Assembly (NCBI GenBank): GCA_963676635.1
Contig: OY781105.1
Coordinates: 434,001 to 498,000 of the forward strand
Reading direction: 5' to 3'
Length of the DNA stretch: 64,000 nt
Source: GCA-002708315 sp963676635
GTDB lineage: Bacteria > Bacteroidota > Bacteroidia > Bacteroidales > F082
Position 1 is the stretch's first letter, and each line of letters opens with the position of its first letter. The notes under the pieces are model-generated. The model saw only the letters and a list, made by a program, of their open reading frames with translations. It searched no databases and was not told the origin of the DNA. Below are positions 57,255 through 64,000 of this stretch, in pieces. Both the position numbers and the translations under genes were made by a program.

Positions 57255-57929
57255 ATGAGAATAGACATCATTACTATTTTTCCTGAAATGTTTGACGGCC
57301 CCTTCAGCCACTCTATTATTAAAAGGGCTATGGATAAAAATCTGGTGGATATCCATATTCACCAGCTGCGTGATTATACAACCGATAAACATCGTAAAAC
57401 CGACGATTATCCTTTTTCAGGAGGAGCAGGTATGGTGATGATGCCTGAACCCATTGCCCGTTGTATTGATAGTTTGAAAGAGCAGCGCTCTTATGATGAA
57501 GTGATATATACCAGTCCGGATGGTGAGATGCTTAATCAAAAATCGGCTAACAGTATCTCTATGCTTGAGAATGTCATCATTCTTTGTGGCCATTATAAGG
57601 GAGTCGACGAGCGCATACGCGAGCATTATATAACCAGAGAGATATCGGTGGGCGATTATGTCCTTTCCGGAGGCGAATTAGCTGCGGCGATAATTACCGA
57701 TAGTGTGGTGCGGCTCATACCGGGTGTATTAGGCAATGAAATGTCAGCCCTTAGTGATTCTTTCCAGGACGGACTGGTAGCACCGCCTGTTTATACACGC
57801 CCTCGTAACTTCAAAGGCTGGGAAGTGCCTGAGATATTGCTATCGGGCAATGAAAAGAAAATCCAGGAATGGAAACTGGAGAAGGCTATTGAAAGAACGA
57901 AGGAGAGAAGGCCGGAAATTGAGTTGTGA
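57255..57929 (+). CDS. trmD: tRNA (guanine-37-N1)-methyltransferase
   Basis: Methylates G37 next to the anticodon with S-adenosylmethionine, preventing frameshifts. 224 aa. SPOUT trefoil-knot motifs: MRIDIITIFPEMFDGPFSHS, YPFSGGAGMVMMPEPI, LCGHYKGVDERI and SVGDYVLSGGELAA, with a C-terminal helical part (HPPVYTRPRNF-like region). It starts 19 bp after rnpB. In many bacteria trmD sits with rpsP and rplS; here it is alone. Confidence 0.96.
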   Translation: MRIDIITIFPEMFDGPFSHSIIKRAMDKNLVDIHIHQLRDYTTDKHRKTDDYPFSGGAGMVMMPEPIARCIDSLKEQRSYDEVIYTSPDGEMLNQKSANSISMLENVIILCGHYKGVDERIREHYITREISVGDYVLSGGELAAAIITDSVVRLIPGVLGNEMSALSDSFQDGLVAPPVYTRPRNFKGWEVPEILLSGNEKKIQEWKLEKAIERTKERRPEIEL

Positions 57930-57980
57930 GTTGCTTAGTGAATGAGAAACGAACGAGATCTGGTGAAGTGTAAAGCTATT

Positions 57981-58352
57981 AATACCCTTCTGTCAGCTTG
58001 TAGCAGACAGAGTGCCATCGCTTCGAACTGCTACTCATATTCAGGTTGATACTACGGTCAAAAGCAGGCGAAGTGAATACACCCAATTCCTCTTGTGAAA
58101 ACACATATTTCCTTTTGTGAAAACATATATTTCCTTTTGTCTTATTAACTTTCTGATGCGCATCAGAATAGTTTCTGATGCGCATCAGGATTGATCTTGA
58201 TGCGCATCAGGATTGTTTTTGATGCGCATCAAAACACTAATATATCTTCACAAAATAACCAATTAATGAAGTAGTAATCGTCGATGCGACTTGTAAAAAT
58301 GCGACTACCCTCCTACTCAGCTTGCAATGGTCACAGCGCCAGGGCTATGGCT
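57981..58352. repeat. Dispersed-repeat copies flanking a 22-bp array
   Basis: The 769-bp gap after trmD has no gene. Copies of the dispersed unit lie at 57981-58025 and 58306-58352. Between them seven units in exact 22-bp phase start at 58087, 58109, 58131, 58153, 58175, 58197 and 58219: two of a TTGTGAAAAC type, one transitional, and four holding the perfect palindrome TGATGCGCATCA. 58353-58490 shows nothing recognisable. Confidence 0.7.
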
Positions 58353-58495
58353 GGTAAAAGCAGATTAACAGAATTTGTTATTTGTTAATGGGATTTGAAA
58401 TATAAGAAATCGTTATATTGCTAGTAATGATGACAATATGTTTGTGTTGTTGGGGGATTACTAAGCACATGACTTCAGACCGGAGCTGAAGGCAA

Positions 58496-58532
58496 AATCT
58501 ATTAAGCAAAACCGTGTTTTACCTAATAGATT
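58496..58532 (-). terminator. Possible terminator downstream of sucD
   Basis: AATCTATTA (58496-58504) faces TAATAGATT (58524-58532), with inner pairs AAAAC/GTTTT, and T-rich sequence on the minus strand after it. It lies 165 bp past the sucD stop, so the link is weak. Confidence 0.35.
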
Positions 58533-58637
58533 GCTTCGGCAATTATACTTTTGATATATGACAATGCTATCGTATGCAGCGACGACCTTATTTTTGTTGT
58601 GAGTTTTGCATCAGTAGTAAATCCAGAAAAAACCCCA

Positions 58638-58700
58638 ACTGCTTACTGCTCACTGCTTACTGCTCACTGATTACTGATCACTGCTCACTCATCACTAATC
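58638..58700. repeat. Nine-unit heptamer array at the sucD stop
   Basis: ACTGCTT, ACTGCTC, ACTGCTT, ACTGCTC, ACTGATT, ACTGATC, ACTGCTC, ACTCATC, ACTAATC. The array runs into the sucD stop codon (58699-58701). The same unit in the opposite orientation follows mnmE at 61095. Confidence 0.85.
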
Positions 58701-59568
58701 ACCCAATAAGTTCCTTCATTTTTCTGCCAATATCAGCTGGTGAGTCAACCACATGGATGCCACATTCGCGCATAATAGCTTTTTTGGCATCGGCGGTATC
58801 CGACTTCCCTCCTATTATGGCTCCTGCATGGCCCATTGTACGGCCTTTAGGAGCAGTAGCACCGGCTATAAATCCCACAACAGGTTTAGTACCATGTTCT
58901 TTAATAAAATAAGCAGCATCAGCTTCCATACTTCCGCCAATTTCACCAATCATCACAATACCTTTGGTTTCGGGATCAGCCATAAACATTTCAACAGCAT
59001 CCTTAGTAGTAGTACCAATAATCGGGTCACCGCCAATACCAAGTGCTGTAGTCTGACCCAGTCCGGCTTTAGTAAGCTGGTCAACAGCCTCATAAGTAAG
59101 AGTCCCTGAACGGGAAACAATACCCACCACACCTTTTTCATGGATAAACCCGGGCATAATACCAACCTTAGCCTCACCCGGAGTAATAACACCAGGGCAG
59201 TTAGGACCCACGAGCCTTGTGTTTCTGGTCGACAGATACTCTTTAACCTTAACCATATCCTCAGTAGGAATACCTTCAGTAATACAAACCACCACGCCAA
59301 TACCAGCATCGGCAGCCTCCATAATTGCATCGGCAGCAAAAGCCGGTGGCACAAATATTACGCTCACATTGGCACCGGTTTTATTAACTGCATCCGAAAC
59401 AGTATTAAAAACAGGCTTCCCAAGGTGTTCCTGACCACCCTTACCGGGAGTAACACCAGCAACCACATTAGTACCATATTCAATCATTTGCCCGGCATGG
59501 AAAGTACCTTCGCCGCCGGTAAATCCCTGCACCACAATTTTGGAGTCTTTGTTTACTAAAACGCTCAT
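58699..59568 (-). CDS. sucD: Succinyl-CoA synthetase alpha subunit
   Basis: TCA-cycle enzyme subunit; binds CoA and carries the phospho-His. 289 aa. CoA-binding GFTGGEGTFHAGQMIEYGT, the GPNCPGVITPGE motif and the active-site GHAGAIIGG (His phosphorylated) are present. The beta subunit gene (sucC) is not next to it: upstream is the divergent mnmE and downstream a repeat gap. Confidence 0.95.
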   Translation of the reverse strand: MSVLVNKDSKIVVQGFTGGEGTFHAGQMIEYGTNVVAGVTPGKGGQEHLGKPVFNTVSDAVNKTGANVSVIFVPPAFAADAIMEAADAGIGVVVCITEGIPTEDMVKVKEYLSTRNTRLVGPNCPGVITPGEAKVGIMPGFIHEKGVVGIVSRSGTLTYEAVDQLTKAGLGQTTALGIGGDPIIGTTTKDAVEMFMADPETKGIVMIGEIGGSMEADAAYFIKEHGTKPVVGFIAGATAPKGRTMGHAGAIIGGKSDTADAKKAIMRECGIHVVDSPADIGRKMKELIG

Positions 59569-59687
59569 ATCTTATATGTTAATTTATATTTTTATCAAGA
59601 AAGATACAAATGTACAATGTTTTTGAGAATCGTAAACAAATATTGTTTTAAATTTGTTATTTAGTAAGGATTTCAAATTAGAAGGTT

Positions 59688-61094
59688 ATGTCTGGCAGAT
59701 CAGTAAGTTACAAAAGCGACACAATTGTTGCGGCTGCTACAGCTCCCGGGATGGGCGCTATTGCAGTTATCCGTTTATCGGGAATTGACAGTCTGGAGCT
59801 ATGTTTCAGAAATTTTATTCCGGTTAAACCGGGATTAAACTCTCAGAACATCGAGCCCAACAAAGTTTACTTTGGCAGGATTGTGTACCAAAATGAGATT
59901 CTTGACGAGGTATTGGTAACATATTTCAAGGGTCCGCACAGTTATACGGGCGATGATATTGTTGAGATATCGTGCCATGGTTCTGAGTACATCCAATATC
60001 GTATTGTTGAGCTTTGTATTGAAAACGGAGCCAGGCCTGCAGAGCCCGGCGAGTTTACCCTGCGTGCATTTATGAATGGCAAAATGGACCTCAGTCAGGC
60101 TGAAGCTGTTGCCGATCTTATCGCCTCGCAGTCGGTTAGCTCTCACCGGATGGCTATGAACCAGATGCGTGGTGGTATCTCTGAAAAGATTGCAGATTTA
60201 CGTAAGAAGCTGCTAGATTTCGCCTCACTTATTGAGCTGGAGCTAGACTTCAGCGAGGAGGATGTGGAGTTTGCCAACCGCGATCAGTTTATGGCGTTGC
60301 TTGGCGATCTCACCAGAGAGATCGACACTCTTATTCAGTCTTTTAGCATGGGTAATGTTATCAAACAGGGAATACCGGTTGCAATAATTGGCAAACCAAA
60401 TGTGGGTAAATCAACTTTGTTAAATGCTATTCTAAACGAGGAAAAAGCCATTGTTAGCCCGGTACCCGGCACCACCCGCGATGTTATCGAAGACACATTT
60501 GTTATTGATGGGTATAAATTCCGGTTTATCGATACTGCTGGTCTGCGTCATTCTGATGACCTGGTGGAGAATATGGGTATTGAACGTACTTATGAGAAGA
60601 TAGAAAAGGCTACTATTATATTATATGTGTGCGATATGCATGATATGGGACAAAAGGATGTTGAGGAGGTGCTTGAGGATTTTAAGCATTATATTAATGA
60701 TGAGTCGAAGCATTTCATTTTGGTAGTTAACAAGATTGACAAGCTCAATGAGTTACCGGCACATATTAAAGAGATTATGGAGCTTAACACTGTATTTGTA
60801 TCAGCCAAGCGCAAAGAGAATATACAGCTGCTTACTGATGCTTTGGCAAATATAGTAAAGGACTACCATATTACCAGTGATGTAATTGTAAATAACTCAA
60901 GGCATTTTAATGCTTTATACAATGCAGGACAGTCGGTTAACCGAGTCCGGGAAGGATTTAACAACAACATCCCCACCGATCTGATAGCCATCGACATCCG
61001 TCATGCCTTACATGAGCTGGGTACTATTACAGGCGAGATTACTACTGATGAGGTTCTGGGGAATATATTCGGGAAGTTTTGTATTGGAAAGTAG
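59688..61094 (+). CDS. mnmE: tRNA modification GTPase MnmE
   Basis: With MnmG it forms the cmnm5U modification at tRNA wobble uridine 34. 468 aa: N-terminal folate-binding domain (TIVAAATAPGMGAIAVIRLSG), helical domain, G domain with IGKPNVGKSTLLNAIL (P-loop), DTAG and VNKIDK, and the conserved C-terminal CIGK. Divergent from sucD with 119 bp between starts. The heptamer array begins at its stop codon. Confidence 0.97.
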   Translation: MSGRSVSYKSDTIVAAATAPGMGAIAVIRLSGIDSLELCFRNFIPVKPGLNSQNIEPNKVYFGRIVYQNEILDEVLVTYFKGPHSYTGDDIVEISCHGSEYIQYRIVELCIENGARPAEPGEFTLRAFMNGKMDLSQAEAVADLIASQSVSSHRMAMNQMRGGISEKIADLRKKLLDFASLIELELDFSEEDVEFANRDQFMALLGDLTREIDTLIQSFSMGNVIKQGIPVAIIGKPNVGKSTLLNAILNEEKAIVSPVPGTTRDVIEDTFVIDGYKFRFIDTAGLRHSDDLVENMGIERTYEKIEKATIILYVCDMHDMGQKDVEEVLEDFKHYINDESKHFILVVNKIDKLNELPAHIKEIMELNTVFVSAKRKENIQLLTDALANIVKDYHITSDVIVNNSRHFNALYNAGQSVNRVREGFNNNIPTDLIAIDIRHALHELGTITGEITTDEVLGNIFGKFCIGK

Positions 61095-61463
61095 GTAGTG
61101 AGCAGTGAGCAGTGAGCAGTGAGCAGTTAGCAGAGCGTTTCTCTATAGGTACTCAGGGAGCCTGCACTTGCTTCATCGCTCTCTCGCATAGTCGCATTTT
61201 ATTGTCTGAACCTTGGTTTACCTGATTAATCTGATTTATTGTGGGGGTGGTTTTAATTTATTTATCGGTTACTTTCAACTTTGAATGTTGAATATTAAAG
61301 CGGACACCCACACAGGGGTGTCCCTACTAAGGATTTTTCCGGATTTAATACTGATGCAAAACGGTACTGAGCATAGTTTTATCCGCCTTGGCGGAGACAT
61401 GTGGAACTACGCTAAATAAATGACATACTCTTTGACAAGTATTGATTGCGAAGGGTTGGCATG
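61095..61463. repeat. Heptamer array and non-coding gap
   Basis: GTAGTGA, three GCAGTGA, GCAGTTA, GCAG (61095-61134) directly after the mnmE stop. Further along, CAACTTT/GAATGTT/GAATATT heptamers lie near 61275-61297 and a short inverted repeat GGACACCC (61302-61309) / GGGTGTCC (61316-61323). No gene seen. Confidence 0.7.
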
Positions 61464-62648
61464 TTAGTTATCAATCAATTTATAATGTTCACTTGGAGGA
61501 AATAACAAATCCAATCCAGTTGGTTTAATCTTGAATAGTGGTCCTTTTTCGACAACTTTTCCTTTTGAATTTCTTTTAATCAAATGGTCGAGAGTAATTA
61601 TTCCTTGTTCAATCAAAATATCAAATTGAGATATAATCGGTTTCTTCGTATGTTCAACTTCGGTATAAAGAAAATGTTCTTTTCCATCAATTATTGTACT
61701 ATCAGCTTCTACCCAAAAAGTTTCCCTGTGCTTTTCTAGTAATCTTGAATGTAATTTATCTAAAGTCCATACAACAAAGTCACCTATTTGTGGTTTATCT
61801 GAATTTTCAATCAGTTGTTTAATATCAGTCTCGATACGTAAAGACAATCCTTGTGAATTAGTTGTAATAGCTGAAACGGTACAATACAATTTAAAGTCTT
61901 CCTCTCGCCAATAGCCGAAATTATCAAGAATTTCCGCAGAACTTTTGAACTTGCTTAATTCCCAATCTGGTACTTGTGCAAATAAGTTCTTTCTATTTCC
62001 ACGTTTGCTTCTGAAGGATTTGAGTTCAATTCCTTTGTAATCGGGCTGTTTTGAGGAATTAATGTCTATTCCTAAAGCGGTTTCTAAAGCTCGACCAACA
62101 GAAGTGTCTGCATCTACCACTGAAGGAATTGCTCCACCATTTGCAATTTTCCTAAGTTTGAAAAGTAATTCATTTGCAATTACATTTTCTTTTCTATTTA
62201 TTTCTTCAATTAATTCTTTTAACGGGTTGGTAATCGCAGAACTTATTAAGTCTTCAATTGGTAGTTGTGTTAGATTGAAAGCATGAATTTGATTTTCAAA
62301 ACAAATCAACGTGACAACATCATTGGGATTGGCATATTTTGTCAATCCTGACATCCAGATTCTTGGGTCTCCTTTTTTTGTTTTTGGGCGATATAGAGAA
62401 ACATTTGATTTTGATACTTTGAAATAGCCATATAAAAATCCTTCAATTATGACTTTATAGTCAGGACCTTGTAATTGAATTCCATAATCATGAAAATTAT
62501 TCTCCTTTAAATAATTCCTAACAGGACCTGTTGCATCCATTATTGATTTCTTTAGCCCTGTTTCAGTTGGTTCAATTAATGCTAATGAAACGGAATTCTT
62601 GGTAAGTAACTTTAGTCTTCTTTCCTCTAAATTTGATAATGCTCTCAT
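61464..62648 (-). CDS. MvaI/BcnI-type restriction endonuclease
   Basis: 394 aa. The C-terminal two-thirds carry the MvaI/BcnI signature: SKQPDYKGIELKSFRSKRGN, with Asp and Glu-x-Lys as the metal-binding site. MvaI and BcnI cut CCWGG and CCSGG; the site of this enzyme is not readable from sequence. The N-terminal third (about 1-150) is probably a recognition or extra domain. It overlaps the methyltransferase by 4 bp, so this is a type II restriction-modification pair. Confidence 0.85.
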   Translation of the reverse strand: MRALSNLEERRLKLLTKNSVSLALIEPTETGLKKSIMDATGPVRNYLKENNFHDYGIQLQGPDYKVIIEGFLYGYFKVSKSNVSLYRPKTKKGDPRIWMSGLTKYANPNDVVTLICFENQIHAFNLTQLPIEDLISSAITNPLKELIEEINRKENVIANELLFKLRKIANGGAIPSVVDADTSVGRALETALGIDINSSKQPDYKGIELKSFRSKRGNRKNLFAQVPDWELSKFKSSAEILDNFGYWREEDFKLYCTVSAITTNSQGLSLRIETDIKQLIENSDKPQIGDFVVWTLDKLHSRLLEKHRETFWVEADSTIIDGKEHFLYTEVEHTKKPIISQFDILIEQGIITLDHLIKRNSKGKVVEKGPLFKIKPTGLDLLFPPSEHYKLIDN

Positions 62649-64000
62649 CGAATATTTTTTAAAATTTCGGTTGCAACAGCTCTTGCTAATAATGGTGGAA
62701 CAGCATTACCAACTAAAGTAAACTGAGGAACTTCTGACTTTCTATTATTTCCCCCTGTTGAACGTTTGCCTTGAAAAACAAATGAGTCATCAAATGACTG
62801 CAAACGTGCCATTTCTCTAACTGTCAAAGCTCTTGGTGAATTATAATGAATATAATCGTCAGGAATTGTCATTACAGTAGGACTTTGTTCTTCTGGTTTC
62901 AATACATTGTAATTTCGTTTATTTGAAGCTAACCCACATTGATTTAGTTTAACTTGTGCATTTTTATAATCACCTTCGTTTAGAATAATCTCTAAACGCT
63001 TAATTACATCACCACTTTGTTTACTAGTTTTATGATTGTTTAAGTCGTCATAATTCTTTTCTCCAGCATTTAGAGCATCAGTATTTCTTACATAAAAAGG
63101 TTTGCTTGCATATTGACGATATTGTTGAATCAACCTTCCTTCCTTACTCCATTCTGCAAATGTTTTACCTTTTCTATTTAATCTTCCATCAATAGATCTT
63201 TTCTGAACTAAGCTTTTCATTTTCTTAGCAGTGCCATTATATTGAGCCTTAATATTTACCGGTTCGTAATGATGAGACTCCTGATTATTACCAATAAAAT
63301 CTAAATCATAAAGAGCTTCAAAAACAGAAACTTTCTCATTTCCAGAAACTGTTGCAGGAATATCTGAAATAAACTTTTGATCTTTGCGACAGCCAATAAA
63401 TAATACGCGCTCCCGATTTTGAGGAACTCCATAGTTTGAAGCATTTGCAACAAATGGTTTTTCAATCCTGTAAAGACGGATGCTATCAACAATCTTTTCA
63501 AGTTTATCAATTTGTGACTTGTCACAATTTACTCTAATGAATTCGATTGTTTCATCAAAAGAGAATGTATAAATCCTTAACGAAATTAAAATGCTATTTA
63601 TATCGTTATAATATTCTTTAGCAATCTTTAAGTTTTTAAATGCAGTTTCAATTTTATTTATTATCTCCCCTGTTCCTAAATCACTAAGGAAATTTGTAAA
63701 AGAATCAACAAAGAAATCATTGTCAATATTACAATGATCTTTTTCCTTGATTATATCTCGTTTTAACTTTTCCCATTCTTTATTACGAATTAAAATATTA
63801 AAGCCATGACGAATTGTACTAATTCGAGAATCCGTTTTACTTGTTTTATAGTCAACGATTTTTGGAGTGAGTTTTCTAAATTTTGATTCTACAAACCGGA
63901 TAAATGTTTCCTTACCTTCTTCTTTTTGAGCTTCGTTTAATTTTTCTATTTCAATTCGTTTGATAAGACTATCGATAATAAAGTCGCTCTGCTTAAACTT
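62645..64000 (-). CDS. C5 cytosine DNA methyltransferase, 5' end outside the window
   Basis: Protects host DNA from the partner nuclease. The frame is open from the stop at 62645 to the window edge (about 450 codons). Visible: motif VIII (NYGVPQNRERVLFIGCR, residues encoded near 63380-63440), a variable region, and motif X (GNAVPPLLARAVATEIL). The PC and ENV motifs must lie upstream. A long charged helical insert precedes motif VIII. There is no in-frame ATG between 63221 and 64000, so an apparent start at 63220 would be wrong. Confidence 0.9.
   Translation of the reverse strand, partial: KFKQSDFIIDSLIKRIEIEKLNEAQKEEGKETFIRFVESKFRKLTPKIVDYKTSKTDSRISTIRHGFNILIRNKEWEKLKRDIIKEKDHCNIDNDFFVDSFTNFLSDLGTGEIINKIETAFKNLKIAKEYYNDINSILISLRIYTFSFDETIEFIRVNCDKSQIDKLEKIVDSIRLYRIEKPFVANASNYGVPQNRERVLFIGCRKDQKFISDIPATVSGNEKVSVFEALYDLDFIGNNQESHHYEPVNIKAQYNGTAKKMKSLVQKRSIDGRLNRKGKTFAEWSKEGRLIQQYRQYASKPFYVRNTDALNAGEKNYDDLNNHKTSKQSGDVIKRLEIILNEGDYKNAQVKLNQCGLASNKRNYNVLKPEEQSPTVMTIPDDYIHYNSPRALTVREMARLQSFDDSFVFQGKRSTGGNNRKSEVPQFTLVGNAVPPLLARAVATEILKNIR

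Noticed and set aside
57979..58185. 68-codon frame over the 22-bp repeats
   Set aside because: 22 is not a multiple of 3, so the repeats would change frame; no conserved protein.
58087..58240. CRISPR array
   Set aside because: Repeats are palindromic with a constant 22-bp period, spacers of 10 bp, and no cas genes are nearby.
62645..63220. A complete 191-aa methyltransferase fragment starting at 63220
   Set aside because: The same frame is open to the window edge and encodes motif VIII upstream, so the gene is cut by the window rather than truncated.

Overview
The window is a 64-kb piece of a Bacteroidota chromosome, probably Bacteroidales or a near relative. The evidence is the TAnnTTTG -7 promoter boxes, the serC-serA-DUF1015 cluster, the DUF5723 and DUF1858 proteins, low G+C and weak Shine-Dalgarno use. 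It carries one complete-looking integrated siphovirus-like prophage of about 38.8 kb (17673-56488).

Left chromosomal part (1-17.6 kb): the end of thrS, then infC (apparent AUA start), rpmI and rplT, and a terminator. On the minus strand follow a sensor kinase / sigma-54 activator pair co-transcribed with a YdcF-DUF1684 envelope protein, a DUF1858 protein, a serine-synthesis operon (serC, serA, a four-helix-bundle gene, a DUF1015 gene) and a C-terminal processing protease. A DUF5723 outer-membrane-type protein (plus strand) and an oligopeptide-type ABC permease (minus strand) complete this part.

Prophage (17673-56488): inserted in the 3' end of tRNA-His, with a 16-bp direct repeat as attL and attR. 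The tyrosine integrase is at the left end and a repressor / Cro-like switch at the right end. All genes between them are on the minus strand. Reading from the right: regulators and small early genes, a Spo11/Topo VI-type TOPRIM protein, DnaB, a VapE-type ATPase, a repeat-rich possible origin, early/middle genes including a possible attC-bracketed cassette, and head genes with three related beta-domain proteins. Then come a Stealth-like glycosyltransferase, a PLD-like protein, terminase, an ArdC-like protein, tail completion protein and tape measure. After these lies a diversity-generating retroelement (target with C-type-lectin end, template repeat, reverse transcriptase), followed by the portal, lysis genes, distal tail genes and a secreted moron-like protein.

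The two most interesting systems are in this prophage. First, the DGR is intact: 18 of 19 differences between the template and variable repeats fall on template adenines. Second, seven transcription units, all in the late region, begin with the same composite promoter, GTCCTTTT - 19 or 20 bp - TAnnTTTG-like box. In five of them the box ends exactly 4 bp before the ATG, which predicts leaderless mRNAs. A promoter / structured RNA / terminator unit (19286-19399) and a conserved hairpin leader used by two early/middle genes look like further undescribed regulators.

Right chromosomal part (56.5-64 kb): the displaced tRNA-His terminator, dispersed GC-rich repeats, rnpB, trmD, an unusual in-phase 22-bp repeat array, sucD, mnmE and an MvaI/BcnI-type restriction enzyme overlapping a C5 cytosine methyltransferase that runs off the window. 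Intergenic spaces throughout the chromosomal parts carry heptamer-periodic repeats.
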